Below are positions 12,591 to 24,079 of a DNA stretch of 64,000 nt, in pieces. The stretch spans positions 71,637 through 135,636 of the forward strand of contig KN817584.1 of assembly GCA_000827495.1 (NCBI GenBank), read 5' to 3'. How positions within the stretch are numbered: the stretch's first letter is position 1; every line of letters begins with the position of its first letter. Below the pieces are notes generated by a model that saw nothing but the letters and a program-made list of their open reading frames with translations, did no database searches and was not told where the DNA came from. The position numbers and the translations under genes were made by a program. This DNA comes from Hypholoma sublateritium FD-334 SS-4. Lineage: Eukaryota; Basidiomycota; Agaricomycetes; Agaricales; Strophariaceae.

Positions 12591-12966
12591 GCTGTTTTCC
12601 TTTTTTTTTTGTGACTATTTATAATGCCTCGATACTCCGACTCGCGACAGCTCCATGGAGCGGAAGTATGCCGCTACGAATTTGTACTGAGGTCTGCTTC
12701 CCTCCAAACGTACCACAAGCGAATGTTTCAATTAAATTTAAATTAAATGGCATTGTAAATTCTATGGAATACGTGTTCGAGTAGCATTCACAGCGCCATT
12801 ATGTAATGAGCGTCGCGCCGAGCGACGGAGACAGGAAATAAAAATACACAACGAAAAATGCGATCCCGACGGTAAAACTAATATACATACCGTCCTACAG
12901 TCCAGTCTAAAGTCGGCCCAACAAGCGAATTACAAGCGTTATGAGCCACAAGTAGAGTTAATGCAA
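12591..12966. other. AT-rich spacer, 3' flank of the small acidic gene
   Basis: Contains the T-run and the string CAATTAAATTTAAATTAAAT near 12728. No gene seen. Confidence 0.3.
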
Positions 12967-13432
12967 TCAATTCTCATCTCTGTTTCCTTTGACCGGTTTG
13001 ACGGGATCCTTGGGGCCAGCAACAGGACGATTTGGTTTCGCTCGGGAGCCATATCTACGGGTGCATTAGATAGATGTGTTGTAATGAAATTCCAAAAACA
13101 TACCCAAACCATGCAGGCGGAGCATCCTCCTCCGCCTCCACATCACATTCTGAGTCAGATTCATCATCTGACCCCTCACTGTCGTAGGGGTTTTCCCTCT
13201 CTTTCTTGGAATCTATCTGTCCCGTCTTCGAGTTGTCTTTCAACTCTGTAGGGTATTTATAAGTACGAGCGCGTTAAATCCGCACTCAGAAGTCGGGGTT
13301 ACCTGCGGTAGTAGCATCTGAATCCTTCGCAGTGCTACCGGGAGCAACATTCTCGACGCTATTGGCTATAACTTGCTCCTTCCGGGCTGGGAATTGGTTG
13401 GAACTGGAAGTTCCTTTGGTGGACACCGACAT
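12967..13432 (-). CDS. small acidic hypothetical protein, 119 aa, three exons
   Basis: I do not recognise a family. Exons are 13303-13432, 13104-13245 and 12967-13054, separated by 57-nt and 49-nt GT-AG introns; the summed length is 360 nt and the frame is kept. The start MSVSTKGTSSSNQFPARK opens a polar N-terminus. It is followed by a strongly acidic stretch (DSEGSDDESDSECDVEAEED), a short WFGYG core spanning intron 2, and a basic, proline-containing tail (KPNRPVAGPKDPVKPVKG). No signal peptide or membrane segment is visible; the protein is probably disordered. It is divergent from the WW-like gene starting at 14152, across a 719-bp intergenic region. Canonical splice sites and a consistent frame support it being real. 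Confidence 0.6.
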
Positions 13433-14151
13433 CGTATAGTAGGTAGTGGGTTGTATAGATTCAATGGCGTGCGTCAGGCACTATATATCTAAGAACTGTC
13501 CCTCGAGGCTGTGGGTCCATAATACAGGTAACGCCCTCTTTGTGATCAAAAAAATGCAGCTACTTGCCTACTATGATCCAAGGCGACGTTATTATGGAGA
13601 AGTAATAGGCACTGCTTGATCTGCTGTGATGTACTTGTATTCTGGCGTAGTGGTCGTGTGTAATTTTGGTCTCTTTGGATCAGGCTGCGTTTTGCGTTCT
13701 ATTGTGGGCTGAGTGTCCACGCGCGCACGTACTAAGCGACTGGAACACGCCCCCTACATAAAATAATTGCTAAGGAGGTAGTCAGATCAACAAAAGATTT
13801 TCAGTAAAGCTCTATCTTGGCAATATCGAAGTGCTCACTGCTCATAGCATACTTACGTAAAAATTGACCTCGAACAATCGTTGGTGTGTAGAATTATCTG
13901 GAACCAAGAAAAGGTGTGCTAATATGACAACCTACTTGCAAACACTACAGTTGTGCAGCGCACTCACTTGAGATTTTAAAGCACTGAATTGGCTAAATTT
14001 AAGGCACAGCACGGCTTCAAATTAAAACGTCCGACAAAGCTGTGCTCGATCACATTAATCACAGCCCGTGTGAGTCGAGTGTCAACTAGTTGTGAGGCTG
14101 CGAGCACCGTGCAAGTTCCTCTTTCCCTTTGACGTTACCTTGCTCCGCGAC
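13433..14151. other. divergent intergenic region between the small acidic gene and the WW-like gene
   Basis: Must contain the 5' ends of both divergent genes. No clear TATA box was found. No open frame worth reporting. Confidence 0.4.
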
Positions 14152-17100
14152 ATGGGCTCAGCCCTTTCGCAGTTCCGCTCGATGCTTGTCTCACTTCGGA
14201 GATTGCTGCTACGTATTGTCCGTCCGCAATTCCTGAGAGCAGCACTCACTGGACTCGTGCGGCGCTTGGCATTGTGGGCTGTGTCTCTTCGGAAAAAGCT
14301 ATGCTACAGCTGTCGGGTCGATAAACCACCGGACAAAAGCATCGAGCGTTCGAACAATAGCCACAAGACTACAAGACAGGACATGCCACCTTACAACGTT
14401 GTACGAAACGGGGAAGTCGTGTCCTTGCGCGGAGCGGCACCTTCTCTCTATCCATATTCGTCCAACGGAATTTGCACCTCGCGGGTTGCAGAACGGTCAG
14501 GACGCCCCCATACTCCTAATTTTTCTCGGAACCGGGAACTGGATAGCAACTCTTTCGTAGGATCAACTTGGGAGCCGACACTCCATCCCGTCGGCCCTCC
14601 GTCCAGACCTCCCTCACGGCTCGGAGCTCCTCGACGGCAATTCTCGACCTCATTACCTGATCTAAGCGATTCGGCTCGTCTTAGGGCAGATAGTGACTAC
14701 TCGTCGTGGCTTCCTCATCGATCTCCCCCTCCCGGCATTGTCATAGAATTAGCGTCTCCCATACTAGAGGGCCATCTAATGTGTAATTCCAACGACTCAG
14801 AAGCGCATGTTCAATACCCGCCTCACATTGGCAATCCAAGTCCATCGGAACAATTCGCGTGCTCTTCTCCGTGCGCTTCTCCACCGACGATACAAGTCAC
14901 TTCTCCTGCCAACCTGAGCCAGATAAGTCTCAACGTACCTAGCGAACCAAGCTATGTAGCGCCTCCAAGACCCATTTCGCCTTCTGCTTCTGATTGTCAC
15001 GACAGCAGTTCTGGATCCATTCTAGATATTATACCTCTTGACTCAACCTTGTCGCCAAATTCGGAGCCCGAGGTTCACATCATCAAGGCTGTTTTACCCG
15101 AAGAAACTAAGCGCTATGAGCGACGCACCAGGATGTGAGTGTATGAACATTTTCGCTTCAAATACATGCTATAACGATTACCCAGAGCGCGTAAATGGTC
15201 CGTGTTACAACTTGACCCAATGATGACCGTATTCAATACGTAAGTGTCTTCTGCTCCTGAGTCATACTTCTGCTTTTTAATGCCAAATGCAGATCAGTAA
15301 CTCCCCCAGGATGGCTCAGGTTTGTTCACCCAGAAGGAGCTCGGTATTTCTATCATGAAGATAAGGTATGCCCATGACATGCTTTGCATATCACAAACTC
15401 ACCATCTACATTCGTTCCGCAGAATGTTTACACGGAGTCTGACCTTACTGACTGCCGTGTCTATAAGCGACTCATGAACGACATCTTCCGCCTTGAACGC
15501 TTAATATCCACTTTTGATAAGCCTCTCCCCAAAGGCGCTTCGCTTATGATCGATGTTTCCTATGAAGATGTCAATAAGGAATCCTTGCAAACTGAGTACT
15601 ATTATGCAGATCATGATGAAAGAGTCGTTTTCTTTTTGCATCCTTCCGATACATATGACATGTCCTGTACATATGAGGTTTATGGGCCAAAATCATACCA
15701 ACACCTTGGTATGTTAATAGTTCGTAGAAATACACTCAGAGATTTACGCAACCGTCGCTCCTAGGATTTGCCATGGAGTCTCAATATTGGTGAGCCACAT
15801 CACGTTGACGATATTGATACAATGAATTACATCATCGTCAGGTATTTTGTTTCGTTGTATCCGCACTGCCTTGTCTTAACGGATGAGCTGCTTTGTGAGC
15901 TTCGTGATATCGTCCTTTTTCTCATTGGGGGTAGGTCATATTATAATCATAGCATGTTTTACGATATACTTAACGCACGCCATGCTCCTCTATTTGCAGA
16001 CCACATGACGTCGCCATATTCGACAGCTCCTTACACGATGGCGGACTTGTTCCAGATATTGACTGCGATAGACGGCATGGAAAGTAAGCTATTACTTCGG
16101 ATGCAACAACAATGCCCGGGCGCTTATGTTCAAACCAAACCAGAAAATATTGGAAAGAAGATGGCTGGAACAACAAGTGTATTTGGTAGATGATCTTTTT
16201 ATTTGTCTAAAACTTTTCCGTAATATTGATATGGTATTCGTGCAGCTCGCCACATGTTCATCCTTTGTGGGTCATTTTCTCGCCTTAACCAGTTCTGGCT
16301 GATGATTTTCTGATATAGATCATTCAAAGTATCTTAACTGCTACGGAGAAGCATTTTCGCGCGTCGAACGCCATGCCTCTATCTTCGGCGACCCTATCAA
16401 CAAGCGAACTTGGCTTGTCAAGTTGTTCTCATTTGTTTTATTTTCAGCTCCCGATATCCATCTGCACAACCTTCAGAGGATGTGGGTAGACGGAATGCTG
16501 TACAAATCTATCTGGGAAGAATCAATCAGAAAGCTTAACGAGGAGTGGATAAAATTCATTTTTTTAGTAAGCTCTCTTAGACTGGGCGCAGGGACTTCAC
16601 GGATCCAATCGTCTTGGGATAACAGGCCCTTGTTATGATCACTTCAAATGTGGGATACCTTGCGATTCAAAGTGTCGATATCGACATGGGTGCTGCAAGA
16701 TCTCCCGGACAAATTGCAAGCTATATTTCTGTCATCGCAAACATTGGCAGTGCCATCCAAGGTCTATTGTTAATGCATCAAAACCGCACCAACACGACTG
16801 ACACAGCCTCTGATGTGGTAAGTAGGTCCCTTGCCATGATGATTACTTTTTATTGACTATGTTGTTTCATACCAGCACGCATTCTTGACTCGGATCAATG
16901 GTCATATGCTGGGATTAGAAACTTTGGCCATCCTGTATAGTATGCCTTACGCGCTGTTGATGTGGGGGTACGCATTTACAAACCATGAATTCATATGCTT
17001 GGACTCACTCTGTTGTTCTCTGACAGTCTTGTAGCCTTCATCGTCGCACTTGGCTGCCTCTTCTTCCAAAACTCCACCACCGAATCCCGCGCGTGGGTTG

Positions 17101-17351
17101 GATCACTATCCATCGCAGTCGCGGCCCTCATTGTCTGGTGCATCGTCACTTACTGGGAAACGCCAAGCAAAGAGAAAGTGTCAGACATGCCCCTCGTGCA
17201 GCTGGAATCAGAGATTGACGACTGCGACGAGGAGCAAGACAATCGAAAGAGATCACAGCTGGGAATCCGAGATATCCTGGATATAATCCGCCACATACCA
17301 GATCTCATGTACCGCCGCAGTTACATCAACTCTGACAAGACAGCCGTATAG
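14152..17351 (+). CDS. WW-like domain multi-pass membrane protein, 837 aa, 13 exons
   Basis: Exons: 14152-15134, 15186-15239, 15293-15365, 15423-15708, 15765-15789, 15842-15930, 16000-16083, 16144-16185, 16246-16266, 16319-16566, 16626-16817, 16876-16967, 17027-17351; 2514 nt in frame. Exons of 25, 42 and 21 nt are included because only they restore the conserved sequence (e.g. FAMESQYW then YFVSLYPHC). An in-frame ATG at 14092 is an alternative start; MGSALS at 14152 fits an N-myristoylation start. Residues 1-330 are Ser/Pro-rich and disordered. A degenerate WW motif (PPGWLRFVHPEGARYFYH) follows, with the first Trp and the aromatic core but no second Trp. The C-terminal part has hydrophobic segments (e.g. 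LVKLFSFVLFSAP, ILYSMPYALLMWGLVAFIVA) and a charged tail. This matches a family common in agaricomycetes and annotated only as WW-domain protein; function unknown. Confidence 0.85.
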
Positions 17352-18450
17352 TAAACATTAATGTTTAATACTCAATGCCCATGTGCATAGTTAACGAACC
17401 AATGCATACGGGCCAGATTGGAATTTTTGGAATAGTATAGTGTCCTGTTTATTCCCAAGTTCATACCTGCGTAGACATTTTATGTAGTCGTACGTACACG
17501 TATTATTTGCTTCTAAATATTTTGAAATGTAGTGTGCTTGGTGGTACAATTTGTACTCTCGGCGCTCGAACGCACGAACGGCGTTTTAATTGTTTGGATT
17601 GTCGGCGGCGCCGGAAGGGCGGCGCGCACAGTCGCCGACCGCTCTGTCACCCCAACTTCATCCTCCTTGCACCGTCCCCAAGCTGCCGTAGTCATTTTGA
17701 CAATCCCGATCACAAAACCAATATGATAATTATCTACAGTAAAAATCTCCTATTGTTTAATGGTACTTAACCGCAGATTCACCTTTCCTACATATTCGAC
17801 TGAGCGAATGATGCAGCCGTATTATGCACGCCCTTCACCGTGACTCACGATATCTTTATATACTGCTGCGCCCATGGTGGCCAGTGCGCGGGCGGATATC
17901 GAACAGCAGCACTCTCTCCTGCCTGTCCATCAAAACCCTGTACCCTTCCCTATCTATTTCTCCTCACCGTTTCTGTCCGCATTCTCCACGCGTCCGCGGT
18001 CGTGAATCGCCATATCCACCTCGCACACACTGGGCTGCCATGACCGTGCGTGAGTATCGCCTACAAGCACGAGAAGAACACATGTATCATGTTGGCTGCT
18101 GTGTGATTGTGCATCCCTTGCGTGGCCATGACACGTCACAAGACGCAGACACCGCCTGCCATAACCTGGCCTCGTTTCCCAATCGGCGCTCCTCGCGTGG
18201 AAGTAAGGGCACATCTCGCAGAGCTAGTATCACATATCGACTCTGCGTCTCGGTCTGCATGCCCCTTCGGTAATGCTGCGTGGGAAACGCCCGCTTTCAG
18301 ATCTCATGTCTGGATCTTTGCGAGGCGCCATCGCGCCCTCCGTCCTGTCACTGCGCCGTCTCCCACTCTGTCGGTACATATATACCCCAGCATTTAAACA
18401 CCATCAAGCTACGCGGCGAGATATGGTACGGCACTCAGCCGTCAATTGCG
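17352..18450. other. no gene recognised
   Basis: 3' flank of the WW-like gene, then GC-rich repeat-like sequence. A GAACGGCGTTTTAATTGTTTG phrase at about 17577-17597 resembles one at about 20251-20270. Confidence 0.35.
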
Positions 18451-18946
18451 GCTGAGTATAGCAGAGGCGGTATGCATGGTTGCATGTGTCACTTGAAAGG
18501 GGAATTAACAGTTTGAGAGACTGGGATATGTACGCTTGGCTCTGATAACAAATAGGAGCGCTGAGGTTGTGAGAAACGTGGGGTATTTTCCCAAAAATAG
18601 GAAGAGAAGGACATCCATTTGAGGGATCCCCCTCCGGCTGTTTGTCTGTCCCTAGTATACATATCGATACATAGGTGCAAATACCACCCTANNNNNNNNN
18701 NNNNNTAGGGTGGTATTTGCACCTATGTATCGATATGTATACTAGGGACAGACAAACAGCCGGAGGGGGATCCCTCAAATGGATGTCCTTCTCTTCCTAT
18801 TTTTGGGAAAATACCCCACGTTTCTCACAACCTCAGCGCTCCTATTTGTTATCAGAGCCAAGCGTACATATCCCAGTTTCTCAAACTGTTAATTCCCCTT
18901 TCAAGTGACACATGCAACCATGCATACCGCCTCTGCTATACTCAGC
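18451..18946. repeat. 241-bp inverted repeat around an N gap
   Basis: 18451-18691 is the reverse complement of 18706-18946 with a single mismatch seen (in the GTTTGAGAGACTGGG stretch). The 14 bases between are all N. Identical short open frames appear on opposite strands as a consequence. Such near-perfect arms meeting exactly at a gap may be a scaffolding foldback artefact; a true hairpin that blocked sequencing is the alternative. Confidence 0.9.
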
Positions 18947-19437
18947 TCCTGCCTCCGTAAAAAGATTTTTTGAAATGAAAGTCGGTCCCCTCATGGCCGT
19001 TTAATTTGAACTAAGCGATCGTGTTAAATACTCTAGCTAAAAGTGGGGCTGCTTCTCCCAGAGGTTTTCCTGATGAACCAGGTCAGTAGGTGTTTTGGAA
19101 GCATCGGACAGAAGAAACCGGTCACCCTCAGAGAGCACCCTACCTGCTAATAATGTTCAGAATATGAAATGGAAGTGTATGTTCGATTAGCGATCAAAAA
19201 TTAAACTGGTCGTCTCTTGAGTATCTGCCTACCCGGGGAAATGATACTCCGTGGATCGTCAGCAGACCTGTTCAAGTGCTCAAGATCTTGCAGGAGGATC
19301 GTCGACAAAGCTAATAAGTAAATGTGTGCTCTACTTAATATAGATAGGCCATTCACAGGGTTATTCATATGCGTCTACCCTCCGATGCAGTTATTCATAA
19401 CATAGCATTTACTAAGGAAAATTCCCCAGGATTGCGG
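18947..19437. other. no gene recognised; upstream region of the small gene at 19600
   Basis: Mixed sequence without convincing open frames or repeats. Confidence 0.3.
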
Positions 19438-19445
19438 TATAAAAG
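19438..19445 (+). promoter_or_regulatory. TATA box of the small gene at 19600
   Basis: TATAAAAG about 160 bp upstream of the ATG. The distance is explained by a 59-nt 5'UTR intron (19495-19553, GTAAGT...CTGCAG). Confidence 0.65.
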
Positions 19446-19599
19446 CGACTCCTGTACTAACAGGACGGCCAGGTTCCAACCGCTCTTGCCTACAGTAAGT
19501 CCCTCTCTCCTTCCCTCTCTATTAATCTCTATTGACAACGTTGCGATCTGCAGTCAATTTTACCGCCAAACTCTTTTCCTTAAACCAATCGCGATAACA

Positions 19600-19872
19600 A
19601 TGGGCACCATCACAATTACCGACGCATCTGGTGCATCTGGTATCCAGTCCTTCGTGTCTAAGTACACAAACGCCAGCAACGGGTCCGATAATTGGTACGA
19701 CATCAATACCTCGGCGCAGTCGTGGTCGCGCGGTCCCGGCTGGGAGCTCGTCGCGTTCAGCAGCACCGCGAATTCCCAGCGCCGAGGTTGGTATGTGCAC
19801 ATCCCACAGGGAAAAACGTTGAACATCACCTTTTACGGATTCGACCGCGACATCGGGCTGCAGTACGTCTAG
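19600..19872 (+). CDS. small soluble hypothetical protein, 90 aa
   Basis: Starts MGTITITDASGASGIQSFV and ends in a short exon-like ORF with no introns in the coding part. Tyr, Trp, Gly and Ser are frequent (WYDINTSAQSWSRGPGWELV, RRGWYVHIP, ITFYGFD), suggesting a compact beta-rich fold. No signal peptide and no cysteine are visible. The pattern (SWSR..GWELVAF, then R.G.YV, then TFYGFD) resembles small uncharacterised proteins that I have seen in mushroom genomes, but I cannot name a family. A TATA box at 19438 and a 5'UTR intron with canonical borders support expression. It stands alone, with no functional neighbours. Confidence 0.6.
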   Translation: MGTITITDASGASGIQSFVSKYTNASNGSDNWYDINTSAQSWSRGPGWELVAFSSTANSQRRGWYVHIPQGKTLNITFYGFDRDIGLQYV

Positions 19873-22470
19873 GTGCAGTGTTGCAGGATAGATGGCTCCC
19901 GAAGAGCTCTTTGAGTGAAGAGGGTTGAAATTGGCGATGATCAGTACATACTAGTGCACAATGTATGGCACAAAGTGAACTTTCAGAATATTGTGCGCTA
20001 AAGTTTTTTTTGTGCTTGAGTATTGAAACGGATGATAATCGGTAATCGATCAAACTACAAAAGTTGGACCTGACGCTTGAGACGCAGAAGCGCGCAGACG
20101 CCGGCTGATTTGTTTTTTTCAGCATGAGTATGGAGTGCATGTTCAATTTTACGTTGTGAATGTTCGAGTGAGTGTATCATCCGAAATATACCGTACGCAG
20201 TTTGAACTTTGTTCTGCAGTTTTACTACAGCGCTGAGCGCAGGCGCAAGGAGCGGCGTTTTGATTGTTTGCCGGCCCGGGCACATCCGCAAGTTGCCGAG
20301 GGACCGCCATCCCTGCGTCGTGCTCCCGAGTCCCTACGCCATCCACGTCGCCCGTCGTCCACGTCGCCTCGGCCACCTGCCGCAATCTGCGCCGTTACCG
20401 AGGTCGCTCTAGGTCTCTCCGCTACGGCTACTTGGAATGTATCCCTTTCCGCCACTGTCGCGCCTCCGCCTGCAACCCCTCAACTCGATATGCGCACCGC
20501 CGACACATTTCACCACGCCTTCGCTTGTATCCAATCAACTTGTCCGTAGCGGTCGTGACTGGTTGAACGTACCTCCCCGCGCATACCTCGATTGTCCCCG
20601 CTTCAGGTGCCTATTCACAAGACTCTCAACAATTAGCGCCGACCACTATTGGTTTTTTGTACATCTCCGAACGTCCTTCCGTCCCTTCCGCTCAACGTCG
20701 TTCGACTACCCCATTGTCTTATGCGGACCCTTGCGTATCATCCGGAGCAACGCCGACTCCCTCCTCTCTATCACAAAGCTCGCCACTCCTCCCGATCTAT
20801 CACTGCATACCTCTCCCATCGCAGAATGCCTAATCGATACCTCCGCGCTCATGAGTCACCGCCTGCATCTCGCGCCGCTACGCTGCTGCGTTGATCCACG
20901 AATGGCGCCCATCAACGCATCACAATGCCATGAGCACTTCCGCTCGATGCTGTGGCGGCGGGCTCGTGCAGGCTCGCGCATGCGTTTACATGGCCACAAC
21001 ACGTAACCGCACGCCATCACCGCCCGCTGGCACCTGGCCTCGTCTCGTATTCGGTGCCCCTCCTTTGGATTGATGAGCGCATCTCGTCGGTTTCCATTAC
21101 TCACCTTCCGCGCCCCTTCCTGTCGACCCCATGCGTAAAACGCTCGCACTCGTGCCTAGCTCGGCGTGCACCATCCGTCCTTCCCCTCGCCGCTGCGCCG
21201 TCTTCCGTTCCGTGACCACATGCACATGCAGCACACAGCATTCAAGCTCAAGATCATGCCTCAGCAAGCCCCTCCCGTCACTGCGTCGCGTCGCCCAATA
21301 TATTGACAAGACGTCTTCCGCGGGTCTCTGATCGCTATACGCTTGGGCTTCCACTGCGTCTATCCGTACCCTGCGTCTATTTGCAGCCGTCTCGTCTATG
21401 CCCGTCTCCCTCCTGCCGCCTTCGCACGTGGTGGGCCAACATGTATATCTCTGACTTATATCGTCGGTTCTTGGCGTCCCGCTATGAACAATGCGTTCCC
21501 GCCTCAGATGTAACGGCTAGATCGTACAAGCGCCTGCCTGCTGAGACGCGAGACACGTCGATAAACACCAACGCTCCGGCTGCCCTTCTTGTCCTGCCAT
21601 CCCGCTATCCATGGCCCTCGGCGTATATCTCCTCGGGCATTTCCAGGTTTGTTGCGGTCTGGTATGTGCGGCACGCCTCTGTCGGGCCCGGTGCTTCGAA
21701 CTGACGGCCCGGGCCGCAGGCGAACGTCTGCGGCTGCTCTGTGGAGCGATTCTATCGCCGCCCCGAGGCCTTCCAGCGCACGCTCCGCGACGTACAGGCG
21801 TGCGCATGCGGCGGCCATTACGCTGACTGTTACCATGATCTCCGCACGTATCGTGCACCTACCGTGTTGCTTCTCTGCCTCCCATCCTATATCGATATCT
21901 GCGAGCCAACGCCTGCTATCAGGTCTTGCGCTGCACCCATTCAGCGGTATAGCTGATCGTCGCCAGCTCGTATAAAATGGGTCTTCCCGCCATCTGCACG
22001 TTCGATCGTTAGCGAAATCTGTCCAAAGCATAGATACTACTGCTAGAAGGGCCCGGATAGCGATGGGCGTTTCTCAACAGATCTGCGAGCACCCTTGCCT
22101 GCCTCATCTGTCTCGTTATGTACTCGCCTCATCGCGCCGTTGCACTGCTTGCCTTCGCCGTGAGGCACTTCCCACATTGGACATGTCGCGGTGCTCCCTT
22201 CCCCGCGTTGCCCGTCGACCACCTTGCTCTCACGCTTTATGTCTTGTTAAAGCATAGCTAATATTATAACAAGCAGTGGGAGCGTTAAATTTGGTCATCG
22301 ATTCTGTTCAGTATCGATCGCCCGTGCACAGGAACGATCCCCAAAACCGTGTGGGCAGTCTGAGCGCAGACCCCAATCACTGATGACTACGTCGTGCTGT
22401 GCCTGCGGCAATCCAGAGAGCACGATCGCAGAAACATGATGGTGGTGCAACTTTCTAGGTTATGGTGGCT
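19873..22470. repeat. CT-rich degenerate interspersed repeat block
   Basis: No supported gene. Contains a phrase near 20250 (GGCGTTTTGATTGTTTG) shared in changed form with 17580 and 55400, followed by pyrimidine-rich sequence like the other blocks. Open frames occur in several frames at once. Confidence 0.4.
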
Positions 22471-22760
22471 ATCTCAATACCATGGTCCAATTGTATGGTG
22501 GAAGTTATGGAAGTGTATGAACGTAGAATGAGAAGGAGCACGGCCTTCTGCGGTAACGATCGATTTTCTGACCCGCGCATCTGGTGTCGTGCGAGAGACG
22601 CTAATATTATTCCTGATCATGACAACGGCTGATATGTTTGCAATCAACTTGAATGTCGCCATCGATAGATACTGTTACTATCTAATTCCAGAAATATCTA
22701 CACCACAGGCAATTCACGTTTTGATCATGTACAGCTCTGGGAACATCTTGACTTGGCTGT

Positions 22761-22768
22761 TATAAAAG
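22761..22768 (+). promoter_or_regulatory. TATA box of heptahelical gene at 22830
   Basis: TATAAAAG, 69 bp upstream of the ATG. Farther upstream (about 22470-22520) lies a CTCAATACC...GGAAGTGTATG block also present upstream of the 35151 and 53340 genes. Confidence 0.65.
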
Positions 22769-22829
22769 CTATAAAAATGCGTGTACCCTCAGGACGTATA
22801 AATCTATTACCCATTACAAGCTCGCCATT

Positions 22830-24079
22830 ATGCCAGGTCCTTTTCAACTAACCGTTGCTGGCGAGAAAACATTGATCAGTGGATACATCCATTCGGCAAT
22901 TCTGAGTACTCTTTTATTGGGTATGTTTGACTCATCACCATAGAAATTTCCTTCACTAATTAACGTGTTCTATTCAACATATATCAGGAATTTACACTGC
23001 TATATACTTTGGGACAATGTACATATATAGTGGGACTATCCTTTCACCGCTTCCATTACTCGTTTTAACGGACATTACATATGAACCGACAGTGACCGGA
23101 AAATCTTCAAAACACCAATTTGTTCTGGCAGCAATCACAGTGTTATACCTGGTCAACGTTGTTTATGGGCTCATGCAATGGGTGGAGATTAACGTCCTTA
23201 TTGGAACAAGGGGAAAGTCGAGGAAAGGAGACCTATTTGCGGAATTTGGGTCTTTTTCAAATAATTCTGTGTTGGAAGATATAACCCAATATGTCCCGTT
23301 CTTTGTAGCGGACGGATTACTTGTGAGAGACCACCAGTTTAACGCTAATTTATTCTGATATACAACAGATATGGCGGTGTTATAAAGTCTGGAATGACTC
23401 GCTTCGAACTATAACACCTTCATTGATCCTCTTTTTGGGCGAAATCGGTAGATATCCACAGTTTCTGTTAACGACTGAGTACTTATACTTTTCCAGTACT
23501 CTATCTGACTGTCATGGTGCTCGATATTCTACCCAGTACATTCCAAGCGGGCACAGCGCATAATCATTTAATCACTGCCGGTCTGCTTACTACACTGGTG
23601 GGGACGATATGGACGACCGCCCTCATCGCGTATCGCATTTATTCCGCTTCAAGGCATCTTCTGCATGGGGAAAAGCCCCGTTTCCACAATATACTGGAGA
23701 TCATTATACAGTCCTCCTTCACTTACTCAGCTGCACTGGTGGCAAACGCACTTATTGTGGCTATGCCAATAAATCAGTCAAACGTCTTCAGGCTTTTCAC
23801 GGCTGGAAATTACGTGGGTGTCATCCTCCATGCTATAACGGTATGTCAAACCGGATAATACTATTTTATGACGATCGTAATTCTCACTATAATGGTTAGG
23901 CCATTGCGCCGACTGTCATGGTAGCGCGAGTTGCCCTTGCATCCGATCTCACATTAGGCACTGAGCCGACGGCCATTGAAACCTCAGCGGTTATATTTGA
24001 AGAGAAAATCCCAAAAATAAATACAGGTGAAACTATGGGCTATACTACAGTATCTCAAGGTCGAGCCAGGTCAACATAG
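22830..24079 (+). CDS. heptahelical membrane protein, family copy B, 321 aa
   Basis: Six exons: 22830-22920, 22990-23031, 23093-23322, 23369-23447, 23497-23840, 23900-24079 (966 nt, frame intact, all GT-AG). Predicted topology is seven hydrophobic helices: one across exons 1-2 (LLLGIYTAIYFGTMYIY), one early in exon 3 (FVLAAITVLYLVNVVYGLM), one at the exon 3/4 junction (VADGLL then IWRCYKVW), one across exons 4/5, two in exon 5 (TIWTTALIAYRIYSASRHLL; EIIIQSSFTYSAALVANALI), and one across exons 5/6 (VILHAIT then AIAPTVMVARVALA). The tail is polar. This architecture with the GIAPT-MVARVALA ending belongs to a large uncharacterised agaricomycete 7-TM family; ligand and role are unknown. Longest exon 6 tail class (60 codons). 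Confidence 0.88.

Noticed and set aside
18489..18908. identical 77-codon frames on both strands
   Set aside because: They exist only because of the inverted repeat around the N gap and read through the gap itself.
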